Positions 19,183 through 29,414 of a DNA stretch of 64,000 nucleotides are shown here, piece by piece. The DNA comes from Paraburkholderia youngii (lineage in GTDB: Bacteria > Pseudomonadota > Gammaproteobacteria > Burkholderiales > Burkholderiaceae). A program made the position numbers and the translations under genes. The stretch's first letter is position 1, and each line of letters starts with the position of its first letter. Under the pieces are notes generated by a model that did not search any database, was not told where the DNA came from, and saw only the letters and a program-made list of their open reading frames with translations. Location of the stretch: NCBI RefSeq assembly GCF_013366925.1, contig NZ_JAALDK010000003.1, positions 745,356-809,355 of the forward strand, read 5' to 3'.

Positions 19183-19343
19183 TACAAGGGCTTCCCCGTT
19201 GAGCACAAGCTCAATCGAGGTTCGCTGTTGATACATGCTGCAATGCCGCGCTGGTGCGTGTGAGAAGGTGAAGGACTGCGGTTCTACAACCGGTCATGTT
19301 GGACCAATGGTCCGGACCCTGATGAAAGACGCGCGCAGAGGCC

Positions 19344-20652
19344 TCATTCTCTAGCCGGGAATGGATATCCCCGCCGTGTTATTCAGGTACGCTCCGCGCG
19401 GGTCCAACCCGCTTCACATCACCGCTGGCAGTGCAAAGTGATCGTTTCTATGTGCTCATGATGTCTGCGCCCGTTTCCCGTTGCAGGTTGGCCGACAGCC
19501 TCGAATCGGAGTCAGTCTGCCACTGGTTCGAGCTTGAAGTCATCACCATATTTCAGCACAGCCCACGCCAATCTCGCGTTCTTTGCGGCTATCGCGATGG
19601 CTGCCCGCCAGTAGCCCCGGCGCTCGACTAGGGTTCGGGCCCATCGGCTGAAGCGATCCTGTTTCTCGCCGAGGTTAGCAATGACAGCGCGGGCACCGTT
19701 GACCAGCAGGCCGCGCAGATAGGCGTCACCTGCTTTCGTAATGCTGCCCAGCCGCGCCTTACCGCCGCTGCTATATTGACCGGGCGTAAGTCCGATCCAG
19801 GCTGCCACCTGTCGGCCGTTTCTGAAGTCGTGCCCGGCACCAATACTGGCGAGCAGCGCACTTGCCGTGGTTGGGCCGATGCCGCGCAACTGCATCAGCC
19901 TCTTGCTACGCGCGTCCTCACGCGCGATCTCAGCGATCGCACGGTCGTATTCGAGCAGGCGATCCTCGATATGGCCGGCATGCTCAAGCAGATCGCTGAT
20001 ACTGCGCTTTGCCCAGCCAGGCAATGTGTCCAGATGTTCCGTGATGTACCTGCGCAATTTGTCCGGGCTCTGTGGCAGCACCACGCCGAATTCCCAGAGC
20101 AGGCCTCGCAACCGGTTGTAGGTCGCTGTCCTCTCTTCGACGAAACCTTGTCGTGTCCGATGCAGGCAAAGCGTTGCCTGCTGATGTTCGTCCTTCAGCG
20201 GCACAAAACGCATGCTCGGGCGCGTCACCGCTTCGCAGATTGCAGCAGCATCCGCCGCGTCGTTCTTGCCGCGCTTGCCCGACATGCGATAAGGCGCGAC
20301 AAGATTGGGCGCCATGAGCTTGACCGTATGGCCGTGCCGCTGGAACATGCGGGCCCAGTGATGCGCGCCGGAGCACGCTTCCATGCCAATGAGGCACGCA
20401 GGCAACTGTGCGATCAACGTCGCCAGCTGATCGCGCGGAACACGCGGCTTGATCAGCATCGCCTTACCGGTCTCGTCCACACCGTGAACGGCAAATACAT
20501 TCTTGGCAAGATCGATTCCGACAGTGATAATAGCCATGGACTTCCCCTCTCGCTGGTGTCGATGAACGTTCGCAACTTCATCCTGGCACATTGATGCCGA
20601 CTCGCGGCTTCCGCCGCAGCCTCGGGACGGGGAAGTCCCTTTCATTCTCTAG
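19344..20652 (-). mobile_element. IS110-family insertion sequence, copy 2
   Basis: Mirror of 1922-3230. The same 11 bp core repeat bounds it at 19344-19354 and 20642-20652 (in reverse complement). It lies about 85 bp from the end of nifK. Confidence 0.65.
19512..20537 (-). CDS. IS110-family transposase (copy 2)
   Basis: Identical in protein sequence to the copy at 2037-3062, with the same DEDD residues and GIGPTTASALLASIG motif. Start chosen at 20537. Its orientation is opposite to copy 1, so recombination between the two can invert the 16 kb between them. Confidence 0.9.
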   Translation of the reverse strand: MAIITVGIDLAKNVFAVHGVDETGKAMLIKPRVPRDQLATLIAQLPACLIGMEACSGAHHWARMFQRHGHTVKLMAPNLVAPYRMSGKRGKNDAADAAAICEAVTRPSMRFVPLKDEHQQATLCLHRTRQGFVEERTATYNRLRGLLWEFGVVLPQSPDKLRRYITEHLDTLPGWAKRSISDLLEHAGHIEDRLLEYDRAIAEIAREDARSKRLMQLRGIGPTTASALLASIGAGHDFRNGRQVAAWIGLTPGQYSSGGKARLGSITKAGDAYLRGLLVNGARAVIANLGEKQDRFSRWARTLVERRGYWRAAIAIAAKNARLAWAVLKYGDDFKLEPVAD

Positions 20653-20738
20653 GGAGACCCAATACGCATGCTTTCCGGAGGGTTGAACTGCCCCTTTTAG
20701 CACTCAACACTGAGCCCAGCCCCGAACGGCCCCACCCC

Positions 20739-22298
20739 TCACCGGATGATGTCATAGCTGTAATCGGTCTTCGAGATGCCAATCGTGCTTGCATCGAGTG
20801 TCTCGAAGAATTCATCCAGCAGCGCTAATAGAACGCGTAATGCCCCCGCATACCCCCACGTCGGATAGCGGTGGTAATGGTGGCGGTCGAAAATCGGAAA
20901 CACGAGTCGGACGAGCGGCGTACCAGTGTCGCGCTCCAAGTACTTTCCGTGTGTATTGCCGATCAGGAAATCCACTGGTTCCGTAAATAGCAGCGAGCGC
21001 AAGTGCCATAGATCGCGCTTTGGATAGACCTTGCATCCTTCACCATATGGCGACGCGTCCAGCAATGCCCTAACCTTTTCCGCCCACCCCTCGTTACCGT
21101 TCGTCGAGAGCACGTGCACCGGCTCCGCGCCCAACTCGAGCAGGAAGTTCGTGTAACCGAGCATCTGATCTGGATCGCCATAGAGCGCATACCGCTTGCC
21201 GTGCAGACTCGCCTGACTGTCTGCCATCGCATCAACTAGTTGCCCACGCTCCTTTTCAAGTTCAGCCGGGATTGGTCTTCCCGTCACGCGCGAAATCTCC
21301 ATGAGGAAATGATCTGTACCTGAAACGCCGACAGGCGCATTCAGTGACACGACTTCGTGGCCATGATCGGCGAGGAACTTGCTGGTCTTCTCACAGCAAT
21401 ACTCCTGAAAGACGAACGTTGCCTTGGCGTTCAGCGCACGTTCGACCTCTTCTTTCGTAGTCCCGCCCTCGTACATCCGAAATTCGCCATCAGTCGGCGT
21501 GTTCCATGTTCCCGATGGATCGCAAATAATATTCACGCTTACGCCAAATAAATCGAAGATACGCCGAATCTCCTTCATGTTTCCGACCACGAAGCCGTCG
21601 AACCCTCCGATAAAGTTCACGCTCTCGTCAGGAACTCGCAAAAGTGGTGCAGTAGTGCCCGCCTTGCCGTCCCAAAAGTACTTCAGGATGCCCAGGAGCG
21701 CATTGTCGTAGCCGGTCACGTGGCTGCCGACAAACGCGGGCGTATGCGCGAACGGCACGTCGTAATCTTGTGGCACGCTGCCCTTCTGCTTGCTATTCTT
21801 GATGAACGCGTCGAGGTCGTCGCCAATCACCTCCGCCATGCAGGTCGTGGATACGGCGATCATGTCGGGCTTGTAGAGATTGTACGCATTCGCGAGACCG
21901 TCGATCATGTTGTTCAGACCACCGAACACGGCCGCGTCCTCTGTCATGGACGAACTGACGCACGACGTCGGCTCTTTAAAATGTCGCGAAAAATGCGAAC
22001 GGTAATAGGCCACGCAGCCCTGCGAGCCATGCACGAAAGGCAGTGTCTTATGGAATCCGTTCGCGACGAATACGGCACCAAGAGGCTGACACGCCTTGGC
22101 TGGATTTATGGTCAGGGAGTCACGGGCGAAGTTCTTCAGTTTATAATCTTCTGTCTTCGTCCATTCGGCAACCCGCTTTATCGCCTCGTCGGAATGGTTG
22201 AACTCGAAGTTATCTTTCTTATTGCGAAGGAGCTCTTGATACTCCGGCTCGCGAAACAGCAGTTCGTGATCGAGAATTTTGTCGCTTGATTGGGGCAT
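20739..22298 (-). CDS. nifK: Nitrogenase MoFe protein beta subunit
   Basis: 519 aa from 22298, preceded by AGGAGCG; an earlier in-frame ATG at 22328 is less likely. NifK forms the alpha2-beta2 MoFe protein with NifD and carries half of the P-cluster. The cysteine ligands are visible in [20 protein letters not shown] and [11 protein letters not shown]. Length matches the family. It follows nifD by 64 bp in the nifHDK operon. Confidence 0.98.
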   Translation of the reverse strand: MPQSSDKILDHELLFREPEYQELLRNKKDNFEFNHSDEAIKRVAEWTKTEDYKLKNFARDSLTINPAKACQPLGAVFVANGFHKTLPFVHGSQGCVAYYRSHFSRHFKEPTSCVSSSMTEDAAVFGGLNNMIDGLANAYNLYKPDMIAVSTTCMAEVIGDDLDAFIKNSKQKGSVPQDYDVPFAHTPAFVGSHVTGYDNALLGILKYFWDGKAGTTAPLLRVPDESVNFIGGFDGFVVGNMKEIRRIFDLFGVSVNIICDPSGTWNTPTDGEFRMYEGGTTKEEVERALNAKATFVFQEYCCEKTSKFLADHGHEVVSLNAPVGVSGTDHFLMEISRVTGRPIPAELEKERGQLVDAMADSQASLHGKRYALYGDPDQMLGYTNFLLELGAEPVHVLSTNGNEGWAEKVRALLDASPYGEGCKVYPKRDLWHLRSLLFTEPVDFLIGNTHGKYLERDTGTPLVRLVFPIFDRHHYHRYPTWGYAGALRVLLALLDEFFETLDASTIGISKTDYSYDIIR

Positions 22299-22362
22299 GA
22301 TTCGCTCCTGTATTGATGTTCTATGCAACCGGCAATCGGCGCGGCCATGCCGCTAACAGCGC

Positions 22363-23826
22363 TCACGCCGCCTTCTTCCACGGTGCTTTCGACAGACTCC
22401 AGACAGGACTCGAGATCGCCATGTCCATGTCCCGCGCGAAGATAGCGAAGCCGTCGTAGCCATGATATGGGCCAGAATAATCCCAGCTGTGCATCTGGCG
22501 GAATGGGACGCCCATCTTCTGAAAGACGTATTTTTCCTTGATGCCGGAGCCGACGAGGTCTGGTCGCGTATGTTCGACAAACTTCTCGAATTCGTAGCCA
22601 GTCACGTCGTCGTAAATCAGAGTGCCTTCTTTTATGTGATGCGTTGTGCGCTGGTAGTCGTCATTGTGAGCAAACTCGTAGCCGGTACCGACAACTTCCA
22701 TCCCAAGATCCTCGTACGCGCCTATTACGTGGCGTGGGCGAAGGCCACCTACAAATAGCATCACTTTTTTCCTCTGAAGCCGCGGCTTATATTTGGCTAT
22801 GACGGCATCCATCAACGGACGGTATTTTGCGATCACCTTCTCGGCATTTTCCATAATGGTGTCGTCGAATCGGCTTGCAATCTCGCGCAAGCTTTTTTCG
22901 ATCATTGTCGGGCCGAAAAAATTGTATTCGACCCACGGAGTGCCATACTTCTCCTCCATGTGCCGGCTGATGTAGTTCATCGAACGGTAGCAGTGAAGCA
23001 GGTTGAGCTTAGATCGCGGCGTATTCTCAAGTTCTGCGAGAGTGCCATCGCCTGACCACTGCGCGATGACCCGCAGGCCCATTTCCTCGAGGAGAATGCG
23101 GCTCGACCACGCATCACCGCCAATGTTGTAGTCGCCAATGATCGCGACATCGTACGGTGTGGACTCCAGCGCGGATCGCTGTCTCGGCTCGGCGCGGTCG
23201 AATACGCAGTCGCGAATCGCATCGTTTGCGAGGTGATGACCGAGTGACTGCGATACGCCTCGAAAGCCCTCACAGCGCACCGGTACGATCGTGTGCCCGC
23301 CGTACTGCGCGCTCTTCCTTTTAGATACTGCCTCAATATCGTCACCGATGAGGCCGATTGGGCATTCGGTTTGGACGGATATGCCCCTGTTCAGCGGAAA
23401 CAGCTCCTGAATCTCGTCGACGATCTTATCGAGTTTCTTGTCACCGCCGAACACAATGTCCTTCTCTTGGAAGTCGGACGTGAATTGCATCGTGACAAAC
23501 GCATCGATTCCTGTCGTCCCGACGTAGTAGTTGCGGCGCGATCCCCACGAGTACTGCCCGCATCCGACAGGTCCGTGACTGATGTGAATCATGTCCTTGA
23601 TCGGCCCCCAGACGACGCCCTTCGAGCCCGCGTAAGCGCAGCCCCGAATCGTCATCACCCCCGGCAAAGACTTGATGTTTGACTTCACACCACAGTCAGG
23701 CTTGCCCTGTTCGAAGGAACCCAAATGCTTGGCCCGCCGTTTAGCCATTTTTTCAGGGTAAGCTCGCAGCACTTCGTCAATCAAGGCCTTATTAGCAGCT
23801 TTGCGTTCTTCAACCGTCGCGGTCAT
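22363..23826 (-). CDS. nifD: Nitrogenase MoFe protein alpha subunit
   Basis: 487 aa. It binds the FeMo cofactor and shares the P-cluster with NifK. P-cluster cysteines lie in [18 protein letters not shown] and [11 protein letters not shown]; the FeMo-cofactor ligands are Cys in [11 protein letters not shown] and His in [11 protein letters not shown]. It sits 78 bp downstream of nifH. Full length, no anomaly. Confidence 0.98.
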   Translation of the reverse strand: MTATVEERKAANKALIDEVLRAYPEKMAKRRAKHLGSFEQGKPDCGVKSNIKSLPGVMTIRGCAYAGSKGVVWGPIKDMIHISHGPVGCGQYSWGSRRNYYVGTTGIDAFVTMQFTSDFQEKDIVFGGDKKLDKIVDEIQELFPLNRGISVQTECPIGLIGDDIEAVSKRKSAQYGGHTIVPVRCEGFRGVSQSLGHHLANDAIRDCVFDRAEPRQRSALESTPYDVAIIGDYNIGGDAWSSRILLEEMGLRVIAQWSGDGTLAELENTPRSKLNLLHCYRSMNYISRHMEEKYGTPWVEYNFFGPTMIEKSLREIASRFDDTIMENAEKVIAKYRPLMDAVIAKYKPRLQRKKVMLFVGGLRPRHVIGAYEDLGMEVVGTGYEFAHNDDYQRTTHHIKEGTLIYDDVTGYEFEKFVEHTRPDLVGSGIKEKYVFQKMGVPFRQMHSWDYSGPYHGYDGFAIFARDMDMAISSPVWSLSKAPWKKAA

Positions 23827-23904
23827 TGAATATCCTATAAGTGAAGACTGTCATTGGCGGAAACGGTAGCCGCGCGCCGCACGGCAACCGTCGTCCAGCA
23901 CTCG

Positions 23905-24804
<900 letters not shown>

Positions 24805-24932
24805 TTAGAAGATAAAACCATAGGTGCGAATCAGCACTGAAAAGCCACGACCAAGTTCTCAGCCTGCTGCGTCTATATGGTCTTCTTCTAGAGTCACGCA
24901 TCGGCCGGAGTGTGTCCGCGCCCTTCGTCCCT

Positions 24933-24947
24933 GCAACGTCCATGCCA
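24933..24947 (-). promoter_or_regulatory. Sigma-54 (-24/-12) promoter of nifHDK
   Basis: Minus strand reads TGGCAT-N5-TTGC, against the consensus TGGCAC-N5-TTGC. It lies about 147 bp upstream of the nifH start. Typical for NifA-dependent nif operons. Confidence 0.75.
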
Positions 24948-25085
24948 CAAGCCCCTGAATCGGCCAAATGCTTGCTCAGCGAGGCCATCCGCAAACTCTC
25001 AAATTTCGGCCACCGACAATTTCGACGTCGTCTTCCTGACAAACCGCACGCCGCTTTGCCCCAAATGGACATCCACGTGCAGAGT

Positions 25086-25101
25086 TGTTGCCCGCTTGAC
25101 C
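25086..25101. promoter_or_regulatory. Imperfect NifA upstream activator site
   Basis: TGT-N10-ACC, one mismatch from the NifA consensus TGT-N10-ACA, about 140 bp upstream of the nifH -24 element. I found no perfect site between nifH and 25232. It is also 34 bp from the plus-strand sigma-54 site and could serve both directions. Confidence 0.4.
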
Positions 25102-25134
25102 CGGCTTACCGCAGTATTGGCCAGCATGCAGCAT

Positions 25135-25149
25135 TGGTACGGATGTTGC
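25135..25149 (+). promoter_or_regulatory. Sigma-54 promoter of the 202-aa gene operon
   Basis: Plus strand TGGTAC-N5-TTGC, one mismatch to the consensus, 83 bp upstream of the start at 25232. It places the unknown gene under NifA/sigma-54 control, divergent from nifHDK. Confidence 0.65.
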
Positions 25150-25231
25150 GAGTTTCCGGCTGCCCGCTGAAAAGGCACGATCCAGCACCAGATTAACGAT
25201 GCCAATCTATTTCTCCAATTAGGATTACATA

Positions 25232-25840
25232 ATGCCTGATACGCTAACCGCCTCTGCACTCAGTGGGACACCATTTGCCCGCCTCGATCGCGAGGGGCGC
25301 CTCCTCAACCCCGTCTTTAAAGGCTGCACAAATGCGGCTGACAGGATCGGCTTTCGCGGCGAGCTGGCGCTACGATTTGGGCCTCACCTCGCCGACGAGG
25401 CCCGTCCGCCCGAGCTCTCTTGCGAGCAGGTGATGGCTGTCGCGAATGCTGGCGACCCACACGTCCAATTCTTCGCAGGTTGGTTACTGAGTTTTGAACA
25501 CTTGACGAATGTCGGAGAAGTACTCGGCGAGGCCCTGTCGCACCACGGCAAGTACTTCCTGTTCTGTGACAACATCGATCTGTCCAGCCGCTTTCAGGTG
25601 CCGTACAAAGAAGCGACGTTTTATGTTCTGCCGATACTCGAATCGACAGTCTACAACGAGATGCTCGAACTCCTTTACCTGGAGAAGGGCGAACTCAAGA
25701 GGAAAGACACTGCCGGGAAGCTCGATGCTATCGTCGATGCGGCGATGCAATTTAGCTTTTCCTTTGACACGATAAGTTACGCGGAAGGCCTCAAACTGAT
25801 GGGACCGATTCGCGATCCAAATGAAAACAGGCCCGTCTGA
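25232..25840 (+). CDS. Unknown protein divergent from nifH, probably NifA-controlled
   Basis: 202 aa, soluble, no recognised domain. Three cysteines are visible (FKGCTNAAD, LSCEQV, FLFCDNID), none in a C-x2-C pair. The middle is hydrophobic and helix-rich (FFAGWLLSFEHLTNVGEVLGEAL). A lysine- and glutamate-rich segment follows (LYLEKGELKRKDT). A near-consensus sigma-54 promoter upstream and a place next to nifH imply a role in nitrogenase maturation, protection or electron supply. It is not NifQ, NifY or NafY by motif. First gene of an operon with the ankyrin and FmdB genes. Confidence 0.8.
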   Translation: MPDTLTASALSGTPFARLDREGRLLNPVFKGCTNAADRIGFRGELALRFGPHLADEARPPELSCEQVMAVANAGDPHVQFFAGWLLSFEHLTNVGEVLGEALSHHGKYFLFCDNIDLSSRFQVPYKEATFYVLPILESTVYNEMLELLYLEKGELKRKDTAGKLDAIVDAAMQFSFSFDTISYAEGLKLMGPIRDPNENRPV

Positions 25841-25932
25841 CGACAGCGTCACGGCAGGTCGCCCGCATGTAATCGCTGCCTCTCGTTTCAGAATGTGACG
25901 GCGGTTCCAATCACCTCCACCGGAGTTAAAGC

Positions 25933-26574
25933 ATGTCACTGCGCACCAAGACCGCATCACGTCAAACCGCGTCACTCGAGACTCCCCTACTCGAAAACCC
26001 GAGCCACACGCACACGGATATCGCGAACGCCGACGCAGATCTTCATGCACCTCCGTGCGTGGCGGTTGCGAAATGGCTCGATGCTCACGACTTCCCGGAC
26101 ACTCAATCGCGCAGCATTGACGGCATTACGCCCTTAATGCTGGCGGCGCTGCACGGCGAAGACTACATTGTCGCTGCGCTACTCGAATCAGGCGCACGCA
26201 TCAGCGCCCTCGACGACGAAGGAAACCATGCGCTGTGGTATGCATGTTTGGGCGGCGCACCAGGACCGATCCTTCGGTTGGTCGGTGCAGGACTCGCTCT
26301 TGATCACCTAAACGCGGACGATATGACGTGTCTGATGCAGGCGGCCGCCACCGGTCGAATTGAGGTTATGTGGCTGTTGCTGTCGCTCGGCGCGAATGAC
26401 AGTCTCGTTGCGCCAGACGGCCGTGACGCCCTCGACATGGCTGCCGATTTGGGACTCCAGTTACTGCACGCGGCACACGAACGCAGGAGCCCCAAATTGG
26501 TCTCAGCCGGCGAATCGCCTTATTATGGCCCGGGGAGCGCGCGCGGCGTCTTCTCCGATAATGTTTCCCGCTGA
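25933..26574 (+). CDS. Ankyrin-repeat protein
   Basis: 213 aa with about four ankyrin repeats at residues 60-185 (DGITPLMLAALHGEDYIVAA, DEGNHALWYACLGG, DDMTCLMQAAATGRIEVMWL, DGRDALDMAADLG). No signal peptide, so a cytoplasmic protein-interaction scaffold. Ankyrin proteins occur in other nif clusters but their target is not established. It is 92 bp downstream of the 202-aa gene and 13 bp upstream of the FmdB gene, consistent with one transcript. Confidence 0.85.
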   Translation: MSLRTKTASRQTASLETPLLENPSHTHTDIANADADLHAPPCVAVAKWLDAHDFPDTQSRSIDGITPLMLAALHGEDYIVAALLESGARISALDDEGNHALWYACLGGAPGPILRLVGAGLALDHLNADDMTCLMQAAATGRIEVMWLLLSLGANDSLVAPDGRDALDMAADLGLQLLHAAHERRSPKLVSAGESPYYGPGSARGVFSDNVSR

Positions 26575-26587
26575 CCTGCCCCTCGTC

Positions 26588-26830
26588 ATGCCGCTCTACG
26601 ACTATGTATGTCGCAACTGCAGGTTGCGTTTCGAAACTCTCGTGCGCACGGACTCGCCCGTGGCCTGCCCCCGCTGTCAGAGCACCGAACTGGAGAAGCA
26701 GGTCAGTGCGCCGTCCGCCCCAGCGCGCAGCAGGGCAATCATCGCTGCGGCCCGCCGTCAAGCGGCGCACGAGGGACATTTCAGCAACTACTCGACGGCG
26801 GACCGCAGCAAACTGTTGCGTGAGGGTTAA
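26588..26830 (+). CDS. FmdB-type zinc-ribbon protein
   Basis: 80 aa from 26588 (MPLYDYVC). Two C-x2-C knuckles (CRNC at residues 8-11 and CPRC near 27-30) form the FmdB/CxxC regulatory zinc ribbon, followed by a basic tail ending YSTADRSKLLREG. FmdB-like genes are frequent in nif clusters; their function there is unproven. It ends 58 bp from the convergent DegT gene, where a small AACAT/ATGTT hairpin may help end transcription. Confidence 0.85.
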   Translation: MPLYDYVCRNCRLRFETLVRTDSPVACPRCQSTELEKQVSAPSAPARSRAIIAAARRQAAHEGHFSNYSTADRSKLLREG

Positions 26831-26888
26831 TAAAGGCGCAGCGACAACATGGCCGATGTTACCTTCTTCTCTCTTTCCGTTGTTCTAC

Positions 26889-28052
26889 CTAGAGATAGAT
26901 CGCGGCCCCCGCACCGACGTTGGTCGCCGTGTCCTTCAAAGTTTTGACGATGTACTTCACATCCTGAACAGTAAGCTGAGTGTGCAGCGGCAACGCGAGT
27001 GCTCGATCGCCAATCCGCTCGGTATCGGGCAGACAGCCTCGTCGACCTCCAATAGCATCGGCGGCCTTCATGTAATGAAACTGCTCATGCAACGGATGGC
27101 TGTAGGCTGCCGTTTCTACCCCGCAAGCCAGCATGTCGTCGATCATTTGAGCACGCGCGCTCTGAGTAAACCTCTTGCCCAGATGCACGACGTAAAGCAT
27201 CCAATTCACTTCGTCCACGTCCTCCGCCTGATACGGTGGTTTGATGCCTTCGAAGCTCTCCATCGCTTCATGATACCAGGCTTCGACCCGCTTCCGTTGG
27301 GCGAGCCGCTCCTCGAGCCCTGCCAGTTGTGCGAGGCCGAGCGCGGCGGTGATTTCACTCATACCCGCCTGCAGCGGCACCCGGGCACCGAGGGAGACCG
27401 ACTTTCGATCGGCGCTCAGACGTCGCCTTAAGTAACGCAGTTCGTGCGCCAAGCTGTCGTCGTCCGTGACGAGCATTCCGCCCTCTCCCGCACACAACGC
27501 GGAGGGTGGCGAAAAGTCAAAAACCGTCACCTTACCGAACGACCCCACGCAGCGCCCACGGTAGCGTGATCCGAGCGCCTCAGTGCTATCCTCGATCAGG
27601 CTCAGACCGTTCAGATCGGCAAGCTCGCGCAACGATTGCCACGCGGCAGGATGTCCGTTCGTATTTCCCGCAAGGATTGCACGCGTCCGATCTCCAATCT
27701 TCTCTTGTGCCTTCATCGCGTCGAGGCAACCGCTCCAGTAGTCGATATCGGCAAACACCGGTGTCGCGCCGGCGAGGGTGATCGCATGCGCGATCTGATG
27801 CCATGTATGCGATGCGCAGATGACTTCATGGCCTTGACCGATGCCGAGCGCACGCAGCGCAATCCAAGTGCCGAGCGTCCCGCTCGCCACTGCGACCGCA
27901 TGGACACGGCCGCTCCAGCCTGCGAATGCAGTCTCAAAAGAATCGAGCATTGGTCCGTCGCTCCAGCACGACGATTGCAGGACCGCGTGAACCAGCTCGA
28001 TCTCCCGCGGCCCGCACGCAGGCTCAGTAAGTGAAATTCCCTCAGTTTCCAT
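26889..28052 (-). CDS. DegT/DnrJ/EryC1-family protein without the catalytic lysine
   Basis: 387 aa from 28052, with GGAG six bases upstream. The fold-type I PLP-enzyme pattern is clear: VASGTLGTWIAL, ICASHTWHQIAHAI, LIEDSTEALGSRYRGRCVGSFG, GEGGMLVT. Where family members have Lys (SFxxxKxxxxGEGG), this protein has VFDFSPPSALCAGEGG, with Ser184 at the lysine position. Without that Lys it cannot form the internal aldimine, so ordinary aminotransferase activity is unlikely; a dehydratase-like or binding role is possible. Last gene of the nifB operon, overlapping the 97-aa gene by 11 bp. Confidence 0.85.
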   Translation of the reverse strand: METEGISLTEPACGPREIELVHAVLQSSCWSDGPMLDSFETAFAGWSGRVHAVAVASGTLGTWIALRALGIGQGHEVICASHTWHQIAHAITLAGATPVFADIDYWSGCLDAMKAQEKIGDRTRAILAGNTNGHPAAWQSLRELADLNGLSLIEDSTEALGSRYRGRCVGSFGKVTVFDFSPPSALCAGEGGMLVTDDDSLAHELRYLRRRLSADRKSVSLGARVPLQAGMSEITAALGLAQLAGLEERLAQRKRVEAWYHEAMESFEGIKPPYQAEDVDEVNWMLYVVHLGKRFTQSARAQMIDDMLACGVETAAYSHPLHEQFHYMKAADAIGGRRGCLPDTERIGDRALALPLHTQLTVQDVKYIVKTLKDTATNVGAGAAIYL

Positions 28053-28320
28053 CGTAGACTCCGTCTTCTGCAAGGATGAGCATATTGGCCTTACTTGCGT
28101 CTGTTGTCACGGAGACACAGACACCTGTCGACGTCGCGAGATAAACGCGGCGGCCCCGAAACTGGAGGAGGGGTTTTTCATTGACAAGCTCGACCGCGCT
28201 AATCCGAATGACTCGCACATCGGGATACGACTTCCGCCAGGTTGCGGCAGCCTCCGGCAGCGTCGGTTCGCTCAGAATTAATTCGGCGATAGTACTGATC
28301 TGATCTGCTGTAAGTGCCAT
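28042..28320 (-). CDS. Conserved small nif-operon protein, DUF6129-like
   Basis: 92 aa from 28320 (MALTADQIST), one base after the nifT stop. Two halves are seen: an N-terminal helix pair (IAELILSEPTLPEAAATWRKSY) and a beta-rich C-terminal part. It resembles small conserved proteins encoded beside nifT/nifZ. I recall these as DUF6129 but cannot verify it. Function unknown. Tight packing between nifT and the DegT gene shows one operon. Confidence 0.7.
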   Translation of the reverse strand: MALTADQISTIAELILSEPTLPEAAATWRKSYPDVRVIRISAVELVNEKPLLQFRGRRVYLATSTGVCVSVTTDASKANMLILAEDGVYDGN

Positions 28321-28321
28321 G

Positions 28322-28540
28322 TCAGTCGCGCTCACCCGCGACGCGACGCGCCTCTACGGTGACAGGAAGCGTTGTATCGGCCGCCATCTCCGGCAGCTGG
28401 AATCGCCAGCCGTTCGCAAGCGTTATCACCCCGCCCCACATCTTCTTGCCATCGATGCAAACGATCTGCTCCTCGAGATCCTTCTTTGGCACGTAGGCGC
28501 TGAGTATGCCTTTCCTGTCCATGCGGATCATTAGTTTCAC
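28322..28540 (-). CDS. nifT: Nitrogen fixation protein NifT/FixU
   Basis: 72 aa. It matches the family along its whole length (MIRMDRKGILSAYVPKKDLEE, WGGVITLANGWRFQLPEM; each quoted in part). NifT is small, conserved in nif operons and not essential where tested; its biochemical role is unknown. It follows nifZ after a 329 bp gap, unusually wide for this operon. Confidence 0.93.
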   Translation of the reverse strand: MKLMIRMDRKGILSAYVPKKDLEEQIVCIDGKKMWGGVITLANGWRFQLPEMAADTTLPVTVEARRVAGERD

Positions 28541-28869
28541 GTTGAGAGTTCCAAGGTCGGTTAAAATATTCGCACTTCAACAAGTAATTCCAATAAATCT
28601 AACGATCGGGCCGAGAAGCACAGCGCTCGTCGTAGGTGGCTCTTGTACTGCGACGAGTGCCTCCCAGCTCTGATAGGCCGATATCGTCCTTCCTCCCTTA
28701 CGACCGTCCAGCCGGGCGCGATCTCGCCCTCAGTGCAGCGACCGCCTGCCCGTCAAAATTGACTGATTGAGCGCATCGCAAGACTCGCCGGCACCACGTA
28801 TTTATGGCCATTTCGGCAAGCCTCCAAGCCTTAACGAAAAAGCCGCTCCCGCACCAGCCTCAATAGACG
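28541..28869. other. Gap between nifZ and nifT
   Basis: 329 bp inside an otherwise tight operon. I find no gene, no clear -24/-12 site and no strong terminator. It may be the scar of a deleted gene or hold a promoter for nifT onward. Confidence 0.4.
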
Positions 28870-29355
28870 TCACCGTTGCAAAGGTCCCGCAACTCCGTGA
28901 CGCGGATTGCCGACGACTAGACGGGCTCCGTTGACTTGCGAACCGTCCGGTGCATCGTCACCATGCGCGTTACACGAGCCGCGTCCGACGGGTCCATTGT
29001 GGTCAGTCCCCTCGGGGCTACGAAGACCTATCCAGCCTAGATCGGCCGCATGCTCGCCCAAACGGGCGAGCACGTCATGGGGAAGGTGGTCAAGCGTGCA
29101 TAGCTCCTTGGCGCGCATGCCGACGCGATGGTCGATTTCGACGAAGTGAACTGCATAGATGTAGAACCGTTGCAGGAAGGTTTCGATTCCGATCACATAC
29201 CCCACGTCGCCTTTGCTGACGAGCGATTCACCCATAGCCTTACCGGCGTAGGTGCCGTCGTTACGGATGGAGAAGCGCGAAGCGACGCGCTCACCAATGC
29301 TGAAGCGAGGCGCAAATGTGAGCTCAATGAGGTCATCGCTGTCAATTCCAGTCAT
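28870..29355 (-). CDS. nifZ: Nitrogenase maturation protein NifZ
   Basis: 161 aa from 29355, just after GGAGGATAAGT. The NifZ domain covers residues 8-85 (APRFSIGERVASRF, GDVGYVIGIETFLQRFYIYA, VHFVEIDHRVGMRAKEL). NifZ helps form the second P-cluster of the MoFe protein. Beyond residue 110 is a Gly/Asp-rich tail (SPEGTDHNGPVGRGSCNAHG) not typical of short NifZ proteins. Confidence 0.92.
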   Translation of the reverse strand: MTGIDSDDLIELTFAPRFSIGERVASRFSIRNDGTYAGKAMGESLVSKGDVGYVIGIETFLQRFYIYAVHFVEIDHRVGMRAKELCTLDHLPHDVLARLGEHAADLGWIGLRSPEGTDHNGPVGRGSCNAHGDDAPDGSQVNGARLVVGNPRHGVAGPLQR

Positions 29356-29414
29356 ACTTATCCTCCGTGACATACCGAACTGCTAGCTCAAGACAACTGC
29401 GGTGGAGGAAGGGG

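Larger units (their letters stand above)
19168..20654. repeat. Right arm of the 1487 bp inverted repeat
   Basis: Exact reverse complement of 1920-3406. It ends outward at 20654, just before the nif region. The arm carries IS110 copy 2, the shared inner flank and 15 bp of an IS427-group end. Confidence 0.85.

Noticed and set aside
25118..25132. TGGCCA-N5-CAGC on the plus strand, a possible -24/-12 element
   Set aside because: Invariant GG/GC spacing is right but the -12 TT is absent and the site at 25135 is much closer to consensus.
25159..25174. A second plus-strand sigma-54-like site (GGCAC...GC) upstream of the 202-aa gene
   Set aside because: Spacing between GG and GC is 9, not 10; the site at 25135 has the right spacing and a better match.
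28042..28320. Reading the 97-aa gene from an upstream ATG inside nifT
   Set aside because: The ATG at 28320 directly follows the nifT stop; the earlier start would overlap nifT.
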